Source of the DNA: Lacrimispora xylanolytica
GTDB lineage: Bacteria > Bacillota > Clostridia > Lachnospirales > Lachnospiraceae
Length of the DNA stretch: 64,000 bases
Assembly (NCBI RefSeq): GCF_026723765.1
Contig: NZ_CP113524.1
Span: 3,829,001 to 3,893,000 of the forward strand
Reading direction: 5' to 3'
Position 1 is the stretch's first letter; each line of letters starts with the position of its first letter. Below the pieces are notes generated by a model. That model was not told the origin of the DNA, did not search any database, and saw only the letters and a program-made list of their open reading frames with translations. Made by a program: the position numbers and the translations under genes. Positions 28,808 through 37,636 of this stretch are shown piece by piece.

Positions 28808-30124
28808 TCAATCTTTGGCTGATGTCTGAACACCTTCCCCTGACGGATATTTGCTGTAATGGGAAATCAACCGGTCCAGATAAATGGATTTAAACTGCTT
28901 GCTTGCCAGTGCCTGTTTCATGGGAGGAAGCTTTAAAATGGCTGCAAATAAGGCTGCCATTGCCCTGTGGTTTGCAAATGCCTGGTTGTCAAAAACAAGA
29001 TTTTGAAGGGTTCCCTTTTCAATGGCCTGTAGCACAAATCGATGGGTGCTGTTTACGGGAGTAATGATGTGCTTTGGTCTTTGCTTCATCTCAATGCTTT
29101 TAAAATTACAGTTTCTGGCACAGACTCCGCAGCCTAAACAAATCTCCTCATCAAGGACAGCCCGTTTTTTTCCATCTTCCTTCGCTTCCATGGATATGGC
29201 AAGCACAGGACAGACCTTGGCACATTTTCCACAGCCTACACAACTCTCGATTTCTATATGAGGAATGTAGTTGGTAGTTGCAACCGGCTGCATGGGGCTA
29301 AATCTTCTGGCCGCCTGGAGTGCTTCACAGCAGCAGCCGCAGCAATTGCAGATGAAGGCCGGATGCTCTCTCACATTTTCCCCTATTTGAACCAGGTTGC
29401 TTTCATAGGACCTCTGAAGGGCGTCAAGGGCCTCTTCCTTTGATATAAGCCTTGCATATTCTCCATGCTCTGATAAAGACCTTGCTACATTGTCAAAGGT
29501 CAGGCATACATCCCAGGGAGCATTGATTTCACAGGGGTGTCCGGCATGGGACATCTTGTGACGGCAGTAACAGAGGCCAAGGCCGATGTGTTCTGCCTCT
29601 TCGATGATATGTGTGGCTCTTTCATAATCCAGGATGTGGTTCGTCTTATCATTGGTCAGCACCGGCTCCTGAACATAAACCCGTCCCAGCTTTGTTTCTG
29701 TGGCAAAGAACAGGTCTTTGATAAAGTCTTCTTCTACATGCATGTATTGATAGTAAAGCTCGCTTAAGTATTTCTGGTCAATGTCCCCTCTTGTTCTCAT
29801 GAGTGCGAATTCGATAAATCCGGCCATTGGCGGAGGCATTACAAACTTGCGGACTCCTTCGTGCCAGGAATCTACCAGCAATGCCTTTTCGCATAAATGC
29901 TCCAAAAGCTTTTCTGCACGGTACTCTGTGGTTCCCCAGATCTTAGCGGCCTTTTTTGCCGTAAATGGACGTACCGGAAGAAGTGAGACCCATTTGGCCT
30001 CTTTTTCCGTGTACAAAACCTGAAGAATTTTATAAAGCGTCTCTGACTTAGGCGCTCCTTGTGTAAACCAGTTGATGCGGTCACTTAGATTTAAATAAGC
30101 ATCCCGGGCTGTCAGATGACCCAT
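28808..30124 (-). CDS. 4Fe-4S dicluster ferredoxin-like protein
   Basis: 438 residues. Two ferredoxin-type clusters are clear: CVGCGKCAKVCP and CLGCGVCARNC, at about residues 300-350. Additional cysteine groups precede them (LGLCYCRHK and FICNCCGCCCEAL), so more metal may be bound. The N-terminal 120 residues look like a winged-helix-like region (TAKKAAKIWGTTEYRAEKLLEHL), a layout seen in uncharacterised clostridial Fe-S proteins. Function unknown; redox sensing or electron transfer is possible. It lies between a zinc-ribbon/methyltransferase-like gene (15 bp gap) and greA. Confidence 0.85.
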   Translation of the reverse strand: MGHLTARDAYLNLSDRINWFTQGAPKSETLYKILQVLYTEKEAKWVSLLPVRPFTAKKAAKIWGTTEYRAEKLLEHLCEKALLVDSWHEGVRKFVMPPPMAGFIEFALMRTRGDIDQKYLSELYYQYMHVEEDFIKDLFFATETKLGRVYVQEPVLTNDKTNHILDYERATHIIEEAEHIGLGLCYCRHKMSHAGHPCEINAPWDVCLTFDNVARSLSEHGEYARLISKEEALDALQRSYESNLVQIGENVREHPAFICNCCGCCCEALQAARRFSPMQPVATTNYIPHIEIESCVGCGKCAKVCPVLAISMEAKEDGKKRAVLDEEICLGCGVCARNCNFKSIEMKQRPKHIITPVNSTHRFVLQAIEKGTLQNLVFDNQAFANHRAMAALFAAILKLPPMKQALASKQFKSIYLDRLISHYSKYPSGEGVQTSAKD

Positions 30125-30139
30125 ATTTCATTCCTTCTT

Positions 30140-31123
30140 TCAGACTGTTTTTTTGGCAATGACTTCAATACGCCCCCAAGCAGTTCCCACCCGCCGGTAG
30201 GATTTAATGGAAAGCCCGCAGGACTGCGCCAGAATCTCCATTCCCTCCTCTGTAAAACAAACCTCCGAAGCCTCTCTCTTCCAGATAGGGGTTCCCTTTT
30301 TTTCCAGACTGTTTAGGGTCTTATCAAGATCCGGGCCATCAAACCATAAAATCCCGTCCTCTGCAAGACTTTCTGCAGCCTTTATTAAAACGGACCTGAT
30401 ATCCCTTGTCTTTGGGATATGATCCAGAATCACCACTGAATATGTACCATTCTCTTTCTGATCCTGGTATTCTTCCAGGGAAACTGCCTGTAAGGAGTAT
30501 CCTGTCTTTTCTGCCTCTTTGTATAATTGACTCTTTTTGTCTCCAATAAACAGTAATGTGCCATCGGAAGCAAAGGTATTTATATCCTTAAAAAGCCGTT
30601 CACAGCCTGTTTTTGTACGGTTGTGCTCCTTATATTCCTTTACAAGACTGCTTTCATCCTTTGCAAGATAATAATTTCCGCACTCCTGACATTTCATAAA
30701 GATTCGTACCGGCTTTGAGACAGTCTCTTCCTCGCCATCTCCTTCCATATAAAGCAGAGCGCTGTAATGAGGCTCCCCTTTTCCTGAACAAATCGGGCAG
30801 ATTTCCAGTTCCTCTGCCATTAGATTCCGTATCTCTTTTAAAGTGGAGAAATACCACCGGTACAGTCTGTCCTTAAACTCACGGTCATAAGCAAACAACC
30901 AGTTCTTTATAATTTCTGCCATCCATCTGGTCTCATGGATGACTGACCCGTCCGCTTTTAATTTCTTTAAATTACCCACCAGCGTCATAAGACTTAAGAC
31001 AGTATCCTCCTTCAGCCGTTCATTCCCCTGATTGGACATTAGGTGCTCAATTCCTTCCACTACACTGCTGCATAAGTTCACCATTGTTACCAGCTGATTC
31101 ATTCTGCCTGTTGTCATACTCAT
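30140..31123 (-). CDS. zinc-ribbon protein with SAM-methyltransferase-like C-terminal half
   Basis: 327 residues, not firmly recognised. A four-cysteine zinc-ribbon-like motif is visible (CPICSGKG ... CQECGNYY, about residues 117-158). The C-terminal half from about residue 195 has the rhythm of a class I Rossmann methyltransferase (TLLFIGDKKS, YSVVILDHIP, LAEDGILWFDG), but the motif I glycines are poorly conserved. Either the ATG at 31123 or the one two codons later can be the start (GGAAAGGGA upstream). It is the first gene of the run that continues into the Fe-S protein and greA. Confidence 0.7.
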   Translation of the reverse strand: MSMTTGRMNQLVTMVNLCSSVVEGIEHLMSNQGNERLKEDTVLSLMTLVGNLKKLKADGSVIHETRWMAEIIKNWLFAYDREFKDRLYRWYFSTLKEIRNLMAEELEICPICSGKGEPHYSALLYMEGDGEEETVSKPVRIFMKCQECGNYYLAKDESSLVKEYKEHNRTKTGCERLFKDINTFASDGTLLFIGDKKSQLYKEAEKTGYSLQAVSLEEYQDQKENGTYSVVILDHIPKTRDIRSVLIKAAESLAEDGILWFDGPDLDKTLNSLEKKGTPIWKREASEVCFTEEGMEILAQSCGLSIKSYRRVGTAWGRIEVIAKKTV

Positions 31124-31220
31124 TCCCTTTCCTTACAAATCGGATCTCGTCCATGTATACCTTATTATATTACATTTTTACAAGGGGAAATGCAAGATAG
31201 AATGAATGGAAGTATTTAAA

Positions 31221-31266
31221 TAAGGTGCCGCCAAGCAGCTGTCCAGCAGCGATTGGCGGCACCTTA
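31221..31266. terminator. terminator-like hairpin after the hydrogenase-like gene
   Basis: TAAGGTGCCGCCAA (31221-31234) pairs perfectly with TTGGCGGCACCTTA (31253-31266), a 14-bp GC-rich stem. The following T-tracts are short on both strands. It is about 20 bp after the hydrogenase-like stop codon. Confidence 0.7.
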
Positions 31267-31284
31267 TTATCTATATTTTTATCA

Positions 31285-32523
31285 TCAGGTAATGTTCCGG
31301 CTGAATAAATCGGTCTCTTCTAAAAGACTTTCAATGGTATCCAGATTCAGACGGTGTAACAGCTCAATGACATAAGGATTTTCCGCCGGGTGCTGATAGG
31401 TGGCATTCTTTCCATATTCATTGACCAGCTTAGTACCGTGTTCCACATCAAGAATGGACCTGGGGCCTCCCACACAGCCTCCCACACAGCCCATTCCCTC
31501 ATAGAAGTTGGCTTCAATGTTGCCCTCTATGATATCCTGAATCATCTTTTTACAGGCCGGGACTCCATCCGCTCTTTTTGTGACGATCTTGGTCTTTTTC
31601 TCCGGGTCAATGGCCTTTACCGTAAGCTCTACTGCCTCGCTGACACCGCCTTTTCTGGCATAGATTCTACCAGCCCTTGAGGAATGGTCTTTCTCGCTTT
31701 CCTCCATGTCAGCCGGATCGATTCCCAGGGCATCAAATATATTTTTCACTTCCTGGAAGGTAAGTACATAATCTACAGCACCCACCAGATCCTTTTCCCT
31801 TGCCTCTGCCTTCTTTGCAAGACAAGGACCGATAAATACGGTCATTGCATCTGGGTGAAGTGCTTTTACCACATTGGCACAAGCTACCATAGGAGATACA
31901 GAGCCTGGTACATGGGGAAGTAGCTGGTGATATACCTTACGGATCATTCCGATCCACATGGGGCAGCAGCAGCTGGTCAGCTGAAAATCTCCGTCATTTA
32001 CAATGTTCTTATCAAATTCAAGGGCTTCTTTTAAGGTCAGAATGTCTGCGAAAAGAGCAACCTCCAGCATTCCGTCAAAGCCAACTTCCTTTAGTGCATT
32101 TCTAAGCTTTCCAGGCGTTACATCGTTTGTAAACTGGCCTAAGAATGCCGGTGCGATCATGGCATAAACAAGTCCCTTGGAACCTCTGATTGCCTTTAGG
32201 GCAGGAATAATATCCGTGCTGGCTGTAAGCTTTTCTCTGGCACAGCCTTCAATACAGTTATCACACCCCAGGCAAAGCTCTGGGTCTACTTCCACGCCAT
32301 CCTTTCCCATACTAAGAGCTCCAAATGGACAGCGCTCCAGACAATCGCATTTTTCGTCCTTGGAACAATTACATTTCCCGGTCCGGATTACAATGGGGTG
32401 CTTTTCCGGATTTAACAGACAATCCAAATGATAAGGATCATAATTGCCTGCCTCCGGTGATACAAAAACCTCATCTAAAACTGATCTGACCGTACTTTCA
32501 TACAACTCTTTAAATGTCTGCAT
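31285..32523 (-). CDS. [FeFe]-hydrogenase-like iron-sulfur protein
   Basis: 412 residues. N-terminal cysteines (CNCSKDEKCDCLERC at 51-65 and CLGCDNCIEGC at 84-94) form two 4Fe-4S sites, followed by the catalytic H-cluster domain: motif 1 LTSCCCPMW (183-190), motif 2 GPCLAKKAEA (233 onward) and motif 3 EGMGCVGGCVGG (342-353). All four H-cluster cysteine positions are present, though motif 1 has three adjacent Cys and motif 3 reads GMGC rather than MACPGG. Such short clostridial homologues lack the extra N-terminal domains of bidirectional HydA and may sense redox or H2. RBS GGGAGG at 6 nt. It is monocistronic. Confidence 0.88.
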   Translation of the reverse strand: MQTFKELYESTVRSVLDEVFVSPEAGNYDPYHLDCLLNPEKHPIVIRTGKCNCSKDEKCDCLERCPFGALSMGKDGVEVDPELCLGCDNCIEGCAREKLTASTDIIPALKAIRGSKGLVYAMIAPAFLGQFTNDVTPGKLRNALKEVGFDGMLEVALFADILTLKEALEFDKNIVNDGDFQLTSCCCPMWIGMIRKVYHQLLPHVPGSVSPMVACANVVKALHPDAMTVFIGPCLAKKAEAREKDLVGAVDYVLTFQEVKNIFDALGIDPADMEESEKDHSSRAGRIYARKGGVSEAVELTVKAIDPEKKTKIVTKRADGVPACKKMIQDIIEGNIEANFYEGMGCVGGCVGGPRSILDVEHGTKLVNEYGKNATYQHPAENPYVIELLHRLNLDTIESLLEETDLFSRNIT

Positions 32524-32560
32524 AAAATACCTCCCGCATGTATGCTGTTATATCTCTCCA

Positions 32561-32609
32561 ATGTTGTACCTCGTGTGAACTCAGACATTGTTAGTACAAC
32601 ATCATTATA
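32561..32609 (-). promoter_or_regulatory. -10 element and start-proximal inverted repeat of the hydrogenase-like gene
   Basis: A minus-strand TATAAT at 32604-32609 has no good -35. Immediately downstream ATGTTGTAC (32561-32569) and GTACAACAT (32594-32602) form a perfect 9-bp inverted repeat with a 24-nt centre at the likely transcript start. It could be an operator or a 5' hairpin. No known regulator is matched. Confidence 0.45.
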
Positions 32610-32670
32610 ATACCTTTTTTCCATCCATGCTATACCATTCATCCACACTCTTTGATGAAAAAATAGTGTT

Positions 32671-33627
32671 TTATTTGATATTTAGAAGGTCTAAAAGCTC
32701 CTGTACCTGCTCCGGGCTTGCAGAGAAGGATTTGACATCCTGTCCAAGCCTTTTATCTGCATCCTGCAGTGTATAGGTCTTTGTTACCATCTGACCACCG
32801 CTTCCATAGGTCCATGTAATTTCACCACAGTTTTCAATGAGGGACAGTAAGGCCGCCGCATAAGATTCCATCATGGAATCAAATTTCAGCTGGTTGGCAG
32901 GCAGTATCTCCTGTTCAAAATGAAGCGTCCACCCGTAAGGCTCCGTGGTTGTCTGAAGCTCATTGGTAAAGCTCCCCAGGTTCTGATAAATCTCCAGGAT
33001 ACCTGCAAGGGCTGAATTCTTTGGCATTCCACCAATGTATGGATTTTTGTGTTTAAAAAGTTCCATGGCTTTCTTTGATATTATGGTTCCATCTGACTTA
33101 ACCAGCTCTCCGTTTACAAAAATATCTCCCAGCTTCAAGTCATAATCCATGGTAAATTGCCTGTTTAAATTTAAGAAGGAAGCACGAGTTCCATAAATGA
33201 TCAACGTTCCATTTTTAATCTCATACCCTTTAAATGCCTGGTTTTCATCATTTATTTCTCCAGATATCTTAAGCCAACCGCCTGCTGCCTCTGCTACTGT
33301 CTGGTAATTTTCAACAGGGAAACCTATGATAAAAAATTTAAATAGTACAACGGATGCCCCAAGTAACATAGTCATAAAGGCAGCTAACACGATTTTATTC
33401 CGGTTTTTTCGTCTGATCTTTTTTAAGTAATCAATCTCTTTTCTTGATGCTTCCTCTTTGATGTCTTTCGTTCCCATCTGTCCCGTCATATTTTCATATT
33501 TGATCCGGCAGCTTTCACAGCCTTCCAAATGTTCTTTTATGGTTTCATTGGTTTTTTCCTGTGTCAATTCATCTGCATACAATGGAAGCAGATCTTCTAT
33601 GACTTCACACGGTATGTCATTTCTCAT
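32671..33627 (-). CDS. anti-sigma factor with N-terminal zinc-finger domain
   Basis: 318 residues. The N-terminus (CEVIEDLLPLYADEL, HLEGCESCR) is a putative zinc-binding anti-sigma domain, followed by one membrane helix (IVLAAFMTMLLGASVVLFKFF, near residues 79-99) and an extracytoplasmic domain of about 215 residues. It overlaps the sigma factor gene by 11 bp, so it is the co-translated inhibitor that would release the sigma factor on a surface signal. RBS GAGGAGG upstream of ATG 33627. The extracellular domain is not recognised with confidence. Confidence 0.85.
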   Translation of the reverse strand: MRNDIPCEVIEDLLPLYADELTQEKTNETIKEHLEGCESCRIKYENMTGQMGTKDIKEEASRKEIDYLKKIRRKNRNKIVLAAFMTMLLGASVVLFKFFIIGFPVENYQTVAEAAGGWLKISGEINDENQAFKGYEIKNGTLIIYGTRASFLNLNRQFTMDYDLKLGDIFVNGELVKSDGTIISKKAMELFKHKNPYIGGMPKNSALAGILEIYQNLGSFTNELQTTTEPYGWTLHFEQEILPANQLKFDSMMESYAAALLSLIENCGEITWTYGSGGQMVTKTYTLQDADKRLGQDVKSFSASPEQVQELLDLLNIK

Positions 33628-34105
33628 TTTTTCTTACCTCCTCTATGATTTTTTCTTTTCCTCTGTAAAAATTTACTCTTGCCCAGTTCTCACTTTTCTC
33701 CATGATCTCTCCAATATCCTGAAAGGAAAGATTCCCTATGAGCCTTAGATACATCACTTCTCTCATGGGGTCTTTTAAGGAATGGAGGTGCTTTAATATC
33801 TCCTTGCTGTCCCATTCCAGAAAAACAGTTTTCTCAAGCGGCTCATCCTTTAAGGCTTCTGCCGCTGTATCAAGTTCCACCGTATATGTTTGCTTTCGGC
33901 ACCATATCTGATAGACATGGCCTGAAATTCCGCAAAGCCAGGTGAACACACTGCTTCTTCCTTCAAAGGTATGAAAGCTTTTCAGAGCCTGATAAAAGGT
34001 CTCCTGGGTCAATTCCTCCGCAAGGTCAGGATTATTTACTTTTGACAGCAGATAATAGTAAATCATCTTGGAATGCTTGCGGTATATTTCATCCATTGAA
34101 TCCAT
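33617..34105 (-). CDS. ECF-type RNA polymerase sigma factor
   Basis: About 162 residues with region 2 (YRKHSKMIYYYLLSKVNNPDLAEELTQETFYQALKSF) and region 4 (LKDPMREVMYLRLIGNLSFQDIGEIMEKSENWARVNFYRGK); the linker is normal for ECF sigma factors. ATG 34105 fits the GGAAAGGA spacing; an ATG 9 bp upstream abuts the binding site. The overlapping downstream gene encodes a membrane anti-sigma factor. The upstream minus-strand region has TATAAT at 34184-34189 and TGTAAC at 34150-34155; no clear autoregulated ECF promoter pair is seen. Confidence 0.9.
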   Translation of the reverse strand: MDSMDEIYRKHSKMIYYYLLSKVNNPDLAEELTQETFYQALKSFHTFEGRSSVFTWLCGISGHVYQIWCRKQTYTVELDTAAEALKDEPLEKTVFLEWDSKEILKHLHSLKDPMREVMYLRLIGNLSFQDIGEIMEKSENWARVNFYRGKEKIIEEVRKNEK

Positions 34106-34215
34106 GTCACTCATCCTTTCCGTTAATAAGTGCCAAAATCCTTCGGTTCGTTACAAATTATTTTTAAAAATAGTATTAACTTTATTATACCTTGAATTCG
34201 CCATTGTAACATCAA

Positions 34216-34262
34216 TAAAAAAGAGTCCTGCATTCCAAGTGATTGGCCCTGCAGAGCTCTCT
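34216..34262 (-). terminator. terminator after the C39-like gene
   Basis: Minus strand AGAG..CTGCA..GCCAA, loop, TTGG..TGCAG..CTCT followed by six T: an interrupted stem 15 bp after the stop codon. Confidence 0.6.
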
Positions 34263-34277
34263 TTCTTCGTCCTATAT

Positions 34278-34898
34278 TTAAATGAAATACTCGATGGTAT
34301 CCGCCGCCTTTTTCTGAGTCTCCCGGTTAAAGATTATGGTTGCCTCTCTTATCTCCAATGGACCAAGGGCGTAAGGATTTTTTCCCGTGCTGTTTACCAT
34401 CTCCCAGGAAACACTGCGGTTTCGGCTGCATGGCATATCTGTAATCAGCTTTATATCCGGCTGATGAAATGGCTTTTTCCTGAAATAAGGGTCAAACAAA
34501 TACACCTGCTTTTCATCGGCTCCTGTAAACAGAACATAATGCCAGCATCCATACATAACCCGTGCCACCACAGCCCCGCCCTGCTGCAGTGCATACATGA
34601 TTTTGCTGTTCTCCCCCATATACACCTCTTTGCCGGTTAAATATTCACTGTGTATGGGAAACTTCTTCACCTTGCCAAACTGGTTGAACCATTCACTTAA
34701 AAACATCATGGCCATCCGGGAGGTACCATTTTTCCCAAATTCCCCTTTTCCGTTATAGGCGTCAAGACAGTAAAGCATGATATGCTTCATGATATCAGGG
34801 GGTACTTCCTCTCGTTTGAAAAGAAAGCTCATAGCATTAAACAATGTGGTGGGGCCGCAGTCGTACTCCGTCACCTGATAATTCAGCGGGTTCTTCAT
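34278..34898 (-). CDS. C39-like papain-fold protein
   Basis: 206 residues. An N-terminal Cys in TEYDCGPTTLFNAMSFLF (Cys14), His in GCWHYVLFTG and Asp in YLFDPYF form the Cys-His-Asp set of the peptidase C39-like/papain fold. No signal peptide, ABC or transmembrane part is present, so it is a stand-alone cytoplasmic member rather than a bacteriocin exporter. Substrate unknown. The start lies 3 bp after the GNAT gene, so the two are co-transcribed. Confidence 0.78.
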   Translation of the reverse strand: MKNPLNYQVTEYDCGPTTLFNAMSFLFKREEVPPDIMKHIMLYCLDAYNGKGEFGKNGTSRMAMMFLSEWFNQFGKVKKFPIHSEYLTGKEVYMGENSKIMYALQQGGAVVARVMYGCWHYVLFTGADEKQVYLFDPYFRKKPFHQPDIKLITDMPCSRNRSVSWEMVNSTGKNPYALGPLEIREATIIFNRETQKKAADTIEYFI

Positions 34899-34901
34899 GG
34901 A

Positions 34902-35504
34902 TCATTCCCTTTCTTCTCTGTTTGTAACTCTATTCACTGAGGCCATACCACTGGCATCATACATACGTCTCGTCATACCCAGTATGGAAAGGTCGCAGAT
35001 ACCAATATTATTAAAGCCTCCCTCAATGAGCGTGCCTTCATACCGCAAGCCTGCCTTTTTCATGACCTTACCGGAATTAGGATTCTTTGTATCGTGCCTG
35101 GCCTCGATACGATTTACGCCCACCTCTTCAAAAAGAAAGCGAACAATTTCTCTTAAGGCTTCCGCAGTCAATCCTTGAAACCAATAATCTTCGCCGATAC
35201 AGTATCCGATTTCAACGGATTTTGTGTTTTCGTTTCGACTCACCACTCCCATGCTTCCGATGGCCTGATGGTTTCCCTTATACTCGATGCACCAATCATA
35301 ATATCTTACATCTTTGTAGTTTTCGATCCATTCTGCAATGATTTTTTCGGAAGCTTTGGGGGAATCATGAAGCGGCCAGCCAAGGAATTTGGTCACATTG
35401 GGATTGCTCGCCCAGTTCCGGTGCATATCTTCTGCATCAGTCAAACAGAATGGTCGTAAGATCAGCCGATTCGTTTCTAATACAACAGTTCCTAAATCAT
35501 ACAT
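34902..35504 (-). CDS. GNAT acetyltransferase, RimJ/RimL type
   Basis: 200 residues. ETNRLILRPFCLTDAEDMHRNW at the start, SVEIGYCIGEDYWFQGLTAEALREIVRFLF (acetyl-CoA pyrophosphate loop region) and EARHDTKNPNSGKVMKKAGLRYEG are the RimJ/RimL-type pattern, a family that acetylates ribosomal-protein N-termini or small molecules. ATG 35504 is preceded by GGAAGGGAG with 8-nt spacing; the more distal ATG at 35528 lacks one. Forms an operon with the C39-like gene. Confidence 0.9.
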   Translation of the reverse strand: MYDLGTVVLETNRLILRPFCLTDAEDMHRNWASNPNVTKFLGWPLHDSPKASEKIIAEWIENYKDVRYYDWCIEYKGNHQAIGSMGVVSRNENTKSVEIGYCIGEDYWFQGLTAEALREIVRFLFEEVGVNRIEARHDTKNPNSGKVMKKAGLRYEGTLIEGGFNNIGICDLSILGMTRRMYDASGMASVNRVTNREERE

Positions 35505-35620
35505 AGTTATGCTCCCTTCCAAATCCATAACCCATCAAAAGATGCTGCCTTCAGGTAATTGTACCCTATTATATTTCTATGCTCTTTGTTTGTCAAACAA
35601 AAATGGTTTTATTAGTTTGT

Positions 35621-35655
35621 AAAAAAGATGAAGGTGAGATTATCACCTTCATCTT
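35621..35655 (-). terminator. terminator of the propeller/lectin gene
   Basis: Perfect 13-bp stem AAGATGAAGGTGA / TCACCTTCATCTT with a 5-nt loop; six T follow on the minus strand. It lies 40 bp after the stop codon. Confidence 0.9.
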
Positions 35656-35695
35656 AAGGATATAAAATTATCCGATTAATCATTCATATTTACAA

Positions 35696-37174
35696 TCAAG
35701 GCGTCACAATCGACCACTGCTGATTGTTACTTGTACTGCCTGTCCACTGGTACAAACTGGAGCCATTGGCAGTAGCCCCTATTCCATCCAAATATAATCC
35801 GGTTGCTGCATTTTTAAACTTGTAATAATTGCCTGACGCTTCCCGGATCCATTTCTGATTATTACTGCCGCTGCTGCTCCATTGACCACAGACAGACCCA
35901 TTGGTCGTACGGCCCATTCCATCTAAGTACAGTCCTGTCGCAGCGTTTCTGATGAAATAATAATTGCCGGATTGCTCAAGCACCCACTTCTGATTATCAC
36001 TGCTATTGTTGGCATACTGATTGCAGTCAGAACCATTTGTGGTATATCCATATCCATCTACACACAACCCGGTAGCGCGGTTAGAAAGTTTGACATAGGT
36101 ATCCGTAGTTGTAGGAAGGGACATATCGCCGTAAGTAACACTATTTAATCCACTTCCATTCCAGCCTGCTCCGATTACAAACAAGCGTCCGTTTTTCATT
36201 GGTACAATACATCTGGAATAACATGCTCCAACAATAGAATTAATCTGCGTCCAGGCACCAACCCCATTGTTGCTATTTGTATATAGTTTGTTATTACCGC
36301 CGCTGCTTAAGATAATAGTTCCATTTAAGTTAACACAATAAGGACCGCTGCCAGACGGATCAAAACAGGTGCCAGCATCGGAGGGATTCCAGCTTTCCGG
36401 ATTTGATGAGATTTTATAATAAGCACCGCCAGGTTTTCCCACGATCTCATATGTCATGATGTAATTACCGTCAGGCATTTTGGCTACCACTGACATTCCC
36501 GGTCTTTGGCTGCTGTCTGATAATGCTACGTCATTTACCACGCTGCTCCAATGGATGCCGTCTGTTGTTGTCTGATGCACTAGCTTCTGACTGTGAGCGT
36601 TATCTCGTTCGTCGGAGTAATAACAGATAAGCTTATTGTTGGCAACCATTAAAAATGGCTCCCAAACCGGATCATTTCCAGGATAAGCTGCCTTACCTTC
36701 TGCAATGGTGCTTACATACGTCCAGGTTCTCCCTGCATCTTTGCTCTTATATAAATCTATTTCGCAGAAAGACCGGTCATAAGGCAAAACAAGTCCGGCA
36801 CAAAGCAGAGTACCTGCCGGCATGGTTCCAATTGCCTGAGGCAGCTCATATAGCTGAGGTTCCCACCTCATTCCTACTCCCTTATGGGTGTCCTTTACGT
36901 CTCCAACCTTTGTCCAGGTTTCCCCGTTGTTCGTGCTTTCAAAGATTGGGAAGGAAGCTACCCCTGTGGTGTATTGTTCAAACGTCGCATACAGGTTTCC
37001 ATTGCTGGTCTGCGCTGCCCTCGCATACAATGCTCCCGGTGCCGGTGCCCCTCCAGGAGATGTATACATAATCGATGGTCCGTATGCCTCCACCTTCTCA
37101 GGAACAACAAAGACAATCATTATTAACAGCAATAACAATACCCCTTTTAAAACTCTTTTCGCAATCTCTTTCAT
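35696..37174 (-). CDS. secreted sialidase-fold (BNR propeller) glycosidase with ricin-type lectin domain
   Basis: 492 residues. The signal peptide (VLLLLLIMIVFVVPEKVEA) is followed by a six-bladed beta-propeller with Asp-boxes (SKDAGRTW perfect; STNNGETW and TTDGIHW related), residues about 35-365. Residues 370-492 are three beta-trefoil repeats of the ricin B/CBM13 type, each with an LCVDGYG/LYLDGMG/LYLDGIG strand and a DNQKW/NNQKW/NNQQW motif. The protein is predicted to be extracellular and to cleave a glycan, with the lectin holding galactose or xylan-like sugars. Exo-sialidase and exo-arabinanase (GH93-like) are both possible. Monocistronic. Confidence 0.88.
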   Translation of the reverse strand: MKEIAKRVLKGVLLLLLIMIVFVVPEKVEAYGPSIMYTSPGGAPAPGALYARAAQTSNGNLYATFEQYTTGVASFPIFESTNNGETWTKVGDVKDTHKGVGMRWEPQLYELPQAIGTMPAGTLLCAGLVLPYDRSFCEIDLYKSKDAGRTWTYVSTIAEGKAAYPGNDPVWEPFLMVANNKLICYYSDERDNAHSQKLVHQTTTDGIHWSSVVNDVALSDSSQRPGMSVVAKMPDGNYIMTYEIVGKPGGAYYKISSNPESWNPSDAGTCFDPSGSGPYCVNLNGTIILSSGGNNKLYTNSNNGVGAWTQINSIVGACYSRCIVPMKNGRLFVIGAGWNGSGLNSVTYGDMSLPTTTDTYVKLSNRATGLCVDGYGYTTNGSDCNQYANNSSDNQKWVLEQSGNYYFIRNAATGLYLDGMGRTTNGSVCGQWSSSGSNNQKWIREASGNYYKFKNAATGLYLDGIGATANGSSLYQWTGSTSNNQQWSIVTP

Positions 37175-37590
37175 CTCTTTACCCCTTTCTTCATTTCGTT
37201 TTCAGTAACATATTTCTTACTGAGGCTTGATGGAAACATGCCTCAATATAACTACCTATACGTTTGGTTAGAAAATGGAATATGTGGTAATGGTCAAATA
37301 ATACTGGAATGAAATTTTCAGGGCAGATAGGAGGATCGTACCGGAAGCAGGAGAATGCCCAATGTTCATGATCAGACTCAGGAATGAGAGCCCGTCTCAG
37401 AAATAAATGATATTTACAAGTTAGATGGACTGGAATGCCAGGAAGCCTTTGCCATCTTTTCAGCAAATTATAAGATTATGTAAACTGAAAGCCGCAACCA
37501 AAGATATTGTTTTAAACCAGGTTACTGGACTCCGATGAAGAAATGATAACATATGTAAATCCATATACAATATATAAAATAACAAATATA

Positions 37591-37636
37591 AAAGTATGGG
37601 CAAAATTGTTTTTTTAATCATACATGCCCATACTTT
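37591..37636 (-). terminator. hairpin in the 626-bp gap downstream of the ABC-2 permease genes
   Basis: AAAGTATGGGCA (37591-37602) pairs perfectly with TGCCCATACTTT (37625-37636). The minus-strand tail is ACTTTTATATTTG. It is probably the terminator of the 37801-40371 operon. The rest of 37175-37800 is AT-rich with no convincing gene. Confidence 0.55.

Noticed and set aside
37191-37466. 91-residue minus-strand open frame upstream of the propeller/lectin gene
   Set aside because: No ribosome binding site, odd composition with no domain or signal pattern, and it lies in an AT-rich intergenic stretch.
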